From contig JAJRXT010000053.1 in NCBI GenBank assembly GCA_024276125.1, positions 1-44,294 on the forward strand: 44,294 nucleotides of DNA, in the 5' to 3' direction. The notes below the pieces were generated by a model that was not told where the DNA came from, did not search any database, and was given only the letters and a program-made list of their open reading frames with translations. Of the stretch, positions 32,745 to 39,544 are shown in pieces. How positions within the stretch are numbered: position 1 is the first letter of the stretch; every line of letters starts with the position of its first letter. Made by a program: the position numbers and the translations under genes. This DNA is from a bacterium. GTDB taxonomy: Bacteria > SZUA-182 > SZUA-191 > JAJRXT01.

Positions 32745-34532
32745 TTACAATTTATAAATCAGGAAAATAGGCTCCCCTTGAGATATTATACTATATACTG
32801 GTTTATAGTTCTTATAACAATACTGTAATACTGCGTCAGTTTGTTCTTCCCAATGCTCGGGTATTATCATAACATAAAACTGCTCTTTTTTGAGCATATC
32901 AAAATTAAATCTCCACTCTGGAACTATTTTTATGTCGCCCCTTAGCTCTTTGGAGGCAACAATCGGCATCTTATCTACATCCGTAGTAAGATACAGCGAT
33001 GAGTCGGACGGAGCATTTTTATTTAACCATTTTATCCCCTGCCGATATACCAAAGCGGAAGAATCTGTGGCCAGCGGAATCCCTGTCCTACCTCCGGGAA
33101 GTTTTATACTTTTAGCGCCGGCTGCTCCGCCAATCAGGCGGTTAAAAAAAGTGATCTCATAAGGGTGGGTTTGTATAACCGACACAACTAAGGATAAAAA
33201 CCCAAAACATACCATGCCGCCAATAATAAAATTAGCTGACTTTAAAGATATCTTTCTATTTAATTTCGTCCTTAAAAATTCTACCGACCATTTGGTTCCC
33301 AAAGCGGCAAGTATACAAAATGCCGGTATAAAAAACATAAAATGCCTAGGTTTTCTGACATAATATGAAAACCCCGGCAAAGAAGCAATCATTATGGGAA
33401 TAATAAACCATATAACAACCAATAAACGACTGTCTATTTTGAATGTACTAAATTTTTGTTTTATACTTTTAAGCGAAATAAAAAAACCAATTATCCCCGT
33501 AAACAGAGTAAAAACAGGGGTAGTAACCAAAAACAATCCAGTAGGATAAAAAATATACATTAACTTTTTTTGGGCATTAAAAGCATTGACAGGACCAGGA
33601 TTGGCAAATTTGCTTCTGTTTACCGGGCTTTTATAAGAAAATTCTATTAACCCTGTTATACTTTTGAATATACCAAGGGGGTCAACCCATCTGATTGGTG
33701 AAAATATATAAACCGACAGAAAAAAAACCGCTATTGAAGCAACCAAATACCCCCAAAATTTTTTGTTAAGTTCTAAGGAAAACTTCTTATACCTTATAAA
33801 ATAACTAATAGACCATAAAAATAATATAGCCGGAATCATATAGGCGCTGAATTTAGAGCTAACTCCAAAGGCCGTCAGCATTGTAGCAGGGATTAAATAT
33901 TTCCACTTATTCCCCTCTATCGCCCGCCAAAAGAAATAAACAGCCATAATCCCCAGACAGGTAACCACTGAATCTTTGGGGTTGCTGGGTATATGCCCGA
34001 TAAAACGCGGGAATAAAAATAAAAAACCAGTAGCCAGCAAAGCCGTTGCCGTGCTAAAAGCCCGGCTTACAAACAGGAAATAAAAAAATAAAGCAAAGGA
34101 AGCCAACACTACATAGGCATAATGGTGAGCATCCAAATCTTCCAGCAGATTAAGCTTCTTGTGAAATATTTCACACCCCAGCGCCGAAAGAGTACCTGTA
34201 AATCCCCCATAGCTGCTCTCACCTGTTTTCAGATAAAGCTGCTTTTTTTTATCAGTTAATTCCTTTGACAGCAGATCATAATTAAAGGGGTTGTGCGACT
34301 CATCTTGGAATCTGCATTCAATTTTATCTTTATCAAAATGCTGCTCGCCGGTAAGGGAAAAATTAAGGTAGACCTCTCCCCGATAAAAATAATAGAAGAA
34401 ATCCCAGTTAAATCCATAATCTTTAACCGTAGAGAATCCTACAATACAAAAGGATACTGCCAGAAATAAGGCTATTGTGCTGTCTTTTAAATTTAAAAAA
34501 AAATTCTTCTTCCCTGACAAAAGCTTATCCAT
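32745..34532 (-). CDS. GT-C glycosyltransferase of the PMT/ArnT (GT39-like) type
   Basis: The product is 595 residues with about ten to twelve membrane helices and a soluble C-terminal domain (about 470-595). The first long loop has GFNWDFFYYFYRGE, where such enzymes keep an acidic catalytic site. Long hydrophobic helices alternate with basic loops (FPRFIGHIPSNPKDS). GT-C enzymes move a sugar from a lipid phosphate carrier to a protein or lipid on the outer face. The ATG comes 3 bases after the hflK stop, so translation is probably coupled to hflK. It separates hflK from hflC, which I have not seen described. Substrate is unknown. Confidence 0.78.
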   Translation of the reverse strand: MDKLLSGKKNFFLNLKDSTIALFLAVSFCIVGFSTVKDYGFNWDFFYYFYRGEVYLNFSLTGEQHFDKDKIECRFQDESHNPFNYDLLSKELTDKKKQLYLKTGESSYGGFTGTLSALGCEIFHKKLNLLEDLDAHHYAYVVLASFALFFYFLFVSRAFSTATALLATGFLFLFPRFIGHIPSNPKDSVVTCLGIMAVYFFWRAIEGNKWKYLIPATMLTAFGVSSKFSAYMIPAILFLWSISYFIRYKKFSLELNKKFWGYLVASIAVFFLSVYIFSPIRWVDPLGIFKSITGLIEFSYKSPVNRSKFANPGPVNAFNAQKKLMYIFYPTGLFLVTTPVFTLFTGIIGFFISLKSIKQKFSTFKIDSRLLVVIWFIIPIMIASLPGFSYYVRKPRHFMFFIPAFCILAALGTKWSVEFLRTKLNRKISLKSANFIIGGMVCFGFLSLVVSVIQTHPYEITFFNRLIGGAAGAKSIKLPGGRTGIPLATDSSALVYRQGIKWLNKNAPSDSSLYLTTDVDKMPIVASKELRGDIKIVPEWRFNFDMLKKEQFYVMIIPEHWEEQTDAVLQYCYKNYKPVYSIISQGEPIFLIYKL

Positions 34533-34535
34533 ACC

Positions 34536-35552
34536 CTACTTTGCTTGTCTTTTAGAATCTAACTGCAACAGGGGTAAAATACTTCCCTTAAGGTCTTTGT
34601 CTATTATTACTTTCTCCATTTTAGGCAGGATATTTTCCATGGTTTCAAGAAATAACCGTTTCCTGGTAATCTCTTTGGCCTTACTGTATTCCTTAAGTAT
34701 ATCAAGAAATTTTTGAGTCTCCCCCAAGGCATGTTTTACTTTTTTATCTTGATAGGCCTCTGCTTGCAGGATAATTTGAGCCGCTTTACCTCTGGCTTTT
34801 GGCAATATGTCTTCACGATAGCCATTGGCATCATTAATTAGTTTCTTTTTATCCTTTTTGGCATTAACTACATCTTCAAAAGCATGAAGTACCTCTTGAG
34901 GTACTTTTACTTCCTGTAGTTGCACCAAGTTAATTTTTAGTCCGCTTTTGTATTGATCTAATATCTGCTGCAAGAGCTGCTGTACCTCGTCTTGGATTTT
35001 GCTTTGAGCTATAGTTAAGGCGTCATCAATATCGGTTTGGCCTATAATCTCACGCATAGCCGCCTCTGATGCGCTGCGTACAGTAGCGCTGACTTTGCGC
35101 ACATTAAATAAGTAACTGGCTGCATCTTTAATCCGATACTGAACTACGAACTGTACGCTAATTATATTCTCATCGGCAGTTAGAATTAAGGCTTCCTGAA
35201 GTATATCACGATAGCGCGCCGGCGGACCGGGATCAATGGTACGAAAGCCGATTTCGATTCGTTTTACTTCTGTAGTTTTTGGAATATTTACTTCTTCAAC
35301 AGGATACGGTATATGCCAACTTATGCCGGGTCCCACCTGCCTTACCATCTTACCGAAACGCCTTACCACTCCTTGTTCGTCCGGACCTACCATAAAAATA
35401 CCGCTAGCTAACCAAAACCCCAAAAAAACAGCAGCCATTACCCCTAAGTTGGGTAGTTTTAATGGAGGAAGTTTTGGCATGTTCATATCAGAAGATTGTC
35501 TTTGCCATGGATTCTTTTGTTTATTTTTGTTACTTTTATCAAATACCGCCAT
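34536..35552 (-). CDS. hflK: HflK, SPFH-domain regulator of FtsH
   Basis: The product is 338 residues. It begins with a short soluble, basic N-terminus containing NPWQRQSSD. A membrane helix (about 38-56) precedes the SPFH domain (VGPDEQGVVRRFGKMVRQVGPGISWHIPYPVEEV). VQYRIKDAASYLFNVR and IGQTDIDDALTIAQSKIQDEVQQLLQQIL are typical HflK. The usual long Gly-rich N-terminal tail is short. The gene heads the hflK-glycosyltransferase-hflC cluster. Upstream is a CCTTACTT/AAGTAAGG hairpin (35579-35600), which could be an operator. Confidence 0.95.
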   Translation of the reverse strand: MAVFDKSNKNKQKNPWQRQSSDMNMPKLPPLKLPNLGVMAAVFLGFWLASGIFMVGPDEQGVVRRFGKMVRQVGPGISWHIPYPVEEVNIPKTTEVKRIEIGFRTIDPGPPARYRDILQEALILTADENIISVQFVVQYRIKDAASYLFNVRKVSATVRSASEAAMREIIGQTDIDDALTIAQSKIQDEVQQLLQQILDQYKSGLKINLVQLQEVKVPQEVLHAFEDVVNAKKDKKKLINDANGYREDILPKARGKAAQIILQAEAYQDKKVKHALGETQKFLDILKEYSKAKEITRKRLFLETMENILPKMEKVIIDKDLKGSILPLLQLDSKRQAK

Positions 35553-35578
35553 AATATCTACTTTAAGTTAGTTATCCA

Positions 35579-35600
35579 CCTTACTTACAATAAAGTAAGG
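35579..35600. promoter_or_regulatory. Perfect 8-base inverted repeat before hflK
   Basis: CCTTACTT (35579-35586) and AAGTAAGG (35593-35600) surround a 6-base loop, about 27 bases before the hflK start on the minus strand. No U-run follows. It may be a regulator site, but this is only an inference from symmetry and position. Confidence 0.3.
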
Positions 35601-35679
35601 ATGTCATAAAATGTCAAATGAATAACAATACCCAAATGACAAAACCGCACACCAAGAAACAGGCCTTGCGTAACATGAA

Positions 35680-36126
35680 TTATTTAGTAATAGCCCTTAC
35701 TACGTCTGCTTTACCAATGATGCCCACCAGTTCTCCATTACGCAACACCGGTATCAATTGATTACCAGGCTGGCTCATAATTGTTGCAATTTCCTCTAAT
35801 TCGGCATCTTCCGCTACAGTAACAGCGTCTTTTAAGTATAAATCGGCTACTGTGGAAGCCAGCATTTCTTGCAGCTCTTCTTCTAAATGTTTGGGGCTTT
35901 CAAGATATATCACCGCTTCCATAATGGTTATTACTGTGGGTATATGCAACCTTTTATTTTGTTCTATTAGTTGCTTTTCGGTAATTAATCCCAAAAAATC
36001 ACCATCTTCGTTTACTACCGGCGCCCCGCTTATTTTATGTTCAAGCAAAAAATGACCCAGTTCCTTAATTGAGATATTGGGAGTTACGCTAAGTACCTTA
36101 CGAGTCATAATATCCCTAGCCTGCAT
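35680..36126 (-). CDS. CBS-domain pair protein
   Basis: The product is 148 residues made of two CBS motifs: MQARDIMTRKVLSVTPNIS...ISGAPVVNEDGDFLGLITE, and YLKDAVTVAEDAELEEIATIM...LIPVLRNGELVGIIGKADVV. CBS pairs bind adenine nucleotides and usually control a partner protein or a transporter. Here nothing else is fused. The start is ATG 36126, with AAGGAG 9 bases before it; the TTG eight codons upstream would swallow that site. It lies about 125 bases upstream of hflK. Confidence 0.9.
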   Translation of the reverse strand: MQARDIMTRKVLSVTPNISIKELGHFLLEHKISGAPVVNEDGDFLGLITEKQLIEQNKRLHIPTVITIMEAVIYLESPKHLEEELQEMLASTVADLYLKDAVTVAEDAELEEIATIMSQPGNQLIPVLRNGELVGIIGKADVVRAITK

Positions 36127-36177
36127 ATATTCTTGCTCCTTAATATACAATAATGATGGTTATCTTGATTATAATGC

Positions 36178-36291
36178 GAACATATCGCACCGCAGGTAAC
36201 GGACTACTGTAGCCGCCGACCTTTAGGTCGGCCAGGATAAGCGGGTTTAAAAACCCGCGTCTACAAAGGATATAAAATGGGATTTCCTGTA
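36178..36291 (+). repeat. Double-hairpin repeat family B, best copy
   Basis: ATATCGCACCGCAGGTAACGG is followed by GTAGCCGCCGACCTTTAGGTCGGC and GCGGGTTTAAAAACCCGC, then TCTACAAAGGATATAAAATG and GGGATTTCCTGTATT. Two perfect hairpins are bracketed by GTAG and CTAC. It ends at the stop codon of the JAMM gene. Confidence 0.88.
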
Positions 36292-36708
36292 TTAAACTAC
36301 TCTCATTTCTTCAGCCGCCAAGGTTTTACTGTCCTCAGATAATATCCATGCTCTGGCCAAAGTATTTTTACACTCATCCACCGATATTATTAAATACGTA
36401 TATGCCGGCCAGGCATGCAGGCAGTCATAAGCCGAAGGACAGGCGCCTGAGTTGGGATGAGAATGGTAAAAGCCGATAATATCAAGACCGTCGGCTCTGG
36501 CCTTTTTATCTACCAGATAATGCTCTTTAGCATCAATCAGATAACGGTATGAAGCCCTCTGCTTATTGGTGTTAGCCATTTTACAAAAACCTGTAACGCT
36601 GTTTTCTGTATAACTTTCACCAATCAACACACCGCAACATTCGTTTGGATAATCATCCTTAGCGTGCCGGAACATTTGTACCAATAAGTTTTTATCTATA
36701 ACTAACAT
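36292..36708 (-). CDS. JAMM/MPN metallopeptidase (Mov34/Mec-like)
   Basis: The product is 138 residues, a single JAB domain. The zinc motif is complete: Glu23 (PNECCGVLIG), then HSHP (82-85), Ser92 and Asp95 (H-S-H-P-x6-S-x2-D). In prokaryotes such single-domain enzymes cut isopeptide or peptide bonds after small ubiquitin-like sulfur carriers (Mec/CysO type). No ThiS, MoaD or E1-like gene is in the window, so its target is unknown. The start chosen is ATG 36708; a TTG two codons earlier is possible and no clear ribosome binding site helps. Confidence 0.9.
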   Translation of the reverse strand: MLVIDKNLLVQMFRHAKDDYPNECCGVLIGESYTENSVTGFCKMANTNKQRASYRYLIDAKEHYLVDKKARADGLDIIGFYHSHPNSGACPSAYDCLHAWPAYTYLIISVDECKNTLARAWILSEDSKTLAAEEMRVV

Positions 36709-36858
36709 TGCCAAGATATATATATAACTTTTAACAACGATACTATAATAGAAAGCTTGCGCTATGTCAAGCTATATTAACTAACCGTATCATTGCCCGT
36801 CACTATTTTTTTTGGAATAATTCTTTAGACAATAACAGGAGCAAGAAACTTACCGCAT

Positions 36859-37974
36859 CTAATCTGTTAGTTTAATAAGCTTATAACTGCGGGTTCCTAA
36901 GCCAAGCTTTTCCCCATAATCCAGTTGAATACGCCAGTCAATATTCGGATACACCGCCTTAAATTTATCAGCGCCGCTCTTAAATGCACCTTTTAGAGCA
37001 GTACCTGTAAGTCCTTGCGCCTTATTCACCAAATCGGCTGAGGCCTGGTCTATAGCGATTATATCATAAGAGGCCAAAATACCTATATCGGGTACAATCG
37101 AGGCATCAGAATGCCCGTAGCAATCACATTCAGGGGTAATATTAGTGACAAAATTAACGAATATAGAAGGCATCTTTTTTTGTACTAGCAGACCGTAAGC
37201 ATATTCGCAAATTTTCTCCTGTATATTTTGTACAGATTCATCCCAGCGTATTTTAATATAATTATCAGGACAGCTTATCAAACACTGACCGCAGCCAAGA
37301 CACAACTCAGTATCAATCCAGGCCTGTTTGTCGGGTCCGGCAAATGAAATAGCGCCGGCCGGACAATATGGGATACAAGTACCGCACTTAATACATTCTT
37401 TTTGTACATAGGGGGTTACTCTGGAATGTATACTCAATTTACCGGAACGCGAAGCCAGCCCCATACCAACATTCTTGATAGCGCCGCCGATACCGGTTAA
37501 TTCATGCGCTTTAAAATGGCTAAGACATACCATCGCATCGGCTTGAGTTGCCTGTAATCCCAAATCCACGCTTTTAAAATGTTTCAAATTTACTTCCACG
37601 CAACAAGCATCGGCGCCGCGCAGTCCGTCGGCAATAATTACCGGCGTATCCTGCATAGGAAAACCGAAGCCGTTTTTATAAGCCGTCTTAAGATGACATA
37701 CAGCATTGCAGCGGCTGCCTACATATAGGCTGTTAGTATCGGTAAGATACGGCTGCCCACCCTTTTCTTTTATAATATCCAGCATGCAGCGGACTAATCG
37801 CGGATGAATATAGCTTAGGTTGCCGTCTTCGCCAAAATGCAGCTTTACTGCAATCAGGGCTTTATTTTTGACTACATTATCCAGTTTGCAATTTTCTAAT
37901 AAATTTTTAAGTTTAGTAAACAGATTCAATTTTTGTTTAGCGCGTAAATCAATAAAATATACTTTTGATTTCAT
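36859..37974 (-). CDS. DUF362 protein with two 4Fe-4S clusters
   Basis: The product is 371 residues. The DUF362 part (VKLHFGEDGNLSYIHPRLVR..., HFKAHELTGIGGAIKNVGMGLASRSGK) surrounds an inserted ferredoxin domain with ECIKCGTCIPYCP and LCLGCGQCLISCP. Both are full CxxCxxCxxxCP motifs. No signal peptide is visible. The family is common in anaerobes, but its reaction is not established, so an electron-transfer role is inference. It is the first gene of the minus-strand run that leads to the JAMM and CBS genes, with gaps of 100-170 bases between them. Confidence 0.92.
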   Translation of the reverse strand: MKSKVYFIDLRAKQKLNLFTKLKNLLENCKLDNVVKNKALIAVKLHFGEDGNLSYIHPRLVRCMLDIIKEKGGQPYLTDTNSLYVGSRCNAVCHLKTAYKNGFGFPMQDTPVIIADGLRGADACCVEVNLKHFKSVDLGLQATQADAMVCLSHFKAHELTGIGGAIKNVGMGLASRSGKLSIHSRVTPYVQKECIKCGTCIPYCPAGAISFAGPDKQAWIDTELCLGCGQCLISCPDNYIKIRWDESVQNIQEKICEYAYGLLVQKKMPSIFVNFVTNITPECDCYGHSDASIVPDIGILASYDIIAIDQASADLVNKAQGLTGTALKGAFKSGADKFKAVYPNIDWRIQLDYGEKLGLGTRSYKLIKLTD

Positions 37975-38152
37975 CTTTAAATCACGTCCTTATGTATTTT
38001 AATGTTTAGGAATTTTAAAACAGCTCAAAATATATTTATACTGGTATAATCTTTCAATAAGTCATGTTACGCAAACCCTGCTTTTTTAATGTAGGGTGGG
38101 TCAAGCCCATATTGTGAAAGAGTTTCAAATATATATTTAAGTCGATATTATC
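37975..38152. repeat. Family C fragment after the protease remnant
   Basis: ATGTAGGGTGGGTCAAGCCCATATTG (38089-38114) is the core end of the family C element, seen also at 6198 and 42466 in reverse. It lies only about 40 bases past the stop of the truncated protease. Confidence 0.6.
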
Positions 38153-38635
38153 TCAAATAGTAGCGGACCCACCGCCATTGCTAGGCGTTGCATTTAGCGG
38201 ATCATTGGGTATGGCTGTAGAATTATTAGGCGGGGGGACTGTATCTGGATTTTGGGGCTGTTTTTGGTCTATATTCACCTTATAATCCGGTTCAGCATAC
38301 ATAACCGCCGGATTATCGTTTAAAATTCCGACAGCCTCTTCTACGGAGATATCGCCATCTAGGGCTACAAGCTTTAAACCGGCAACGCTATAGCTGCGAA
38401 CAATCCTGCCTCCTACTTGAGCTAAGGCATCGGTTATTTTTTGTTCTGCCGCCTCGTTATCAGCTCCAGCCTGCTTAAACCTGACTAAAATCCTTTGGAC
38501 AGAATAAATTGACTGTTGTTTTTTTGAATCAGGCTGCTTGATCTCCTCTGCTGAAACGGGAGCCGCTACAATTAAACTTAAGCATAAGCATAAGCACATA
38601 GCCGGCCTGCTTACATAATTCCGATTAAAATTCAT
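38153..38635 (-). CDS. Truncated subtilisin-like protease: propeptide only
   Basis: The product is 160 residues. A signal peptide ends near residue 28 (APVSA). Residues about 42-125 read RILVRFKQAG...GGRIVRSYSVAGLKLVALDG...AVMYAEPDYKV, which matches the inhibitor-I9 or fervidolysin-like propeptide of S8 proteases. In whole enzymes a PNDPxF motif leads into the Asp/His/Ser catalytic domain. Here TAIPNDPLNATPSNGGGSATI is followed at once by a stop, so no catalytic domain exists. A fragment of the family C repeat begins about 40 bases further on, which suggests that an insertion or deletion removed the rest. A stand-alone protease inhibitor is the other possibility. Confidence 0.75.
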   Translation of the reverse strand: MNFNRNYVSRPAMCLCLCLSLIVAAPVSAEEIKQPDSKKQQSIYSVQRILVRFKQAGADNEAAEQKITDALAQVGGRIVRSYSVAGLKLVALDGDISVEEAVGILNDNPAVMYAEPDYKVNIDQKQPQNPDTVPPPNNSTAIPNDPLNATPSNGGGSATI

Positions 38636-38867
38636 TTGCAGATATCCTTAAAAAGGGGCATAAAGTGAATATACGAGAGTTAAAATACATTATAACATAA
38701 ATATGGCATTAGTGTATTGTTTTATAAATAGTTCCAGCAAATTCTCGGTGAACAAATTAGCCCGCATACTTCGAGGCTGTGTCGTAACTGCATTTTACTG
38801 TAATTCCAGTGAAAACGAGAATCCATAAGCTACTTTAAAAAACTGGATTCCTGTCCCTATAGCGGCA

Positions 38868-38966
38868 ATGCTGTTGACTTAAGATGCCGGAATTTAAAAA
38901 TGTAGGATGGAATAAGCCCATATTGAAATTGAATCTACGTTTTTTTGATAGTTACGATTCCACGCC
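38868..38966. mobile_element. Family C element, internally deleted copy
   Basis: GCGGCAATGCTGTTGACTTAAG (terminal repeat) is joined directly to AAATGTAGGATGGAATAAGC and TTTTTTGATAGTTACGATTCCAC. The last two are the reverse complement of the right half of the element at 5884-6241. The left half is missing. A family A palindrome follows without a gap. Confidence 0.6.
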
Positions 38967-39052
38967 TGTCATTCTGAGGCCGGAGGCCGAAGAATCTGCT
39001 CGCATATGGGGGCAGATTCTTCACTCCACTGCGTTTCGAGGCTGTGTCACAA
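38967..39052. repeat. Palindromic repeat family A
   Basis: It runs from TGTCATTCTGAGGCCGGAGG, through a GAAGAATCTGC/GCAGATTCTTC stem, to CTCCACTGCGTTTCGAGG. The right end continues into the next diverged repeat. Confidence 0.8.
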
Positions 39053-39227
39053 CAAGAAAAATCGTTTTTTTTCTGTCATTTCTGCGGAGGCATGAATACA
39101 TAACTCATTGAAAAGACTGGATTCCCGCCTCCGAAAGAATGACAGACTGAGAACATTTTTCAGGTTATAAGCAGTTGTGACACTGTTCTCTTCATTCAGA
39201 ATAACAATTTCCTTAACTTAGCGGAAA

Positions 39228-39369
39228 CAGCTTATAAAACAAGATAATAGCATAACATATAAGAAAATATAATTTGTATTTTTAATCTTTTTGATTGGAA
39301 GTATAAAACGTCTATAATTTCAAGAGTATACGCATTGCCTCAGATTAACTCCCGAATTATCATGGTTAA
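39228..39369 (+). promoter_or_regulatory. Duplicated segment with -35/-10 pair before the SBBP gene
   Basis: This is the second copy of the segment at 13687-13830. TTGATT (39291-39296) and TATAAT (39313-39318) are 16 bases apart. The spacer differs between copies while both hexamers are kept, which is what selection on a promoter would leave. The SBBP gene starts about 220 bases after it on the same strand. Confidence 0.55.
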
Positions 39370-39544
39370 GTCTTAAGAGTTTTTTTAAGGTTAAAAAGAC
39401 AAATTACCGCTGCAATGGCATCAATCTTGAATAAATTACATAGCAAAATAGTCAACAGTCAACATGGAAACGCTCCAATAACTTGATTGTTTAAAAAAGA
39501 TAACCACCTATCGCACACATTTTTAAAACGGGGATAGAGTCGGT

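Larger units (their letters stand above)
38636..39544. repeat. Long repeat-rich intergenic region
   Basis: No gene is seen in 900 bases. In order it has a degenerate palindromic repeat (38775-38865), a shortened, reversed family C element (38868-38966), a family A copy (38967-39052), another diverged palindrome (39053-39145) and the duplicated promoter-bearing segment (39228-39369). The last 170 bases lead to the SBBP gene. Confidence 0.7.
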
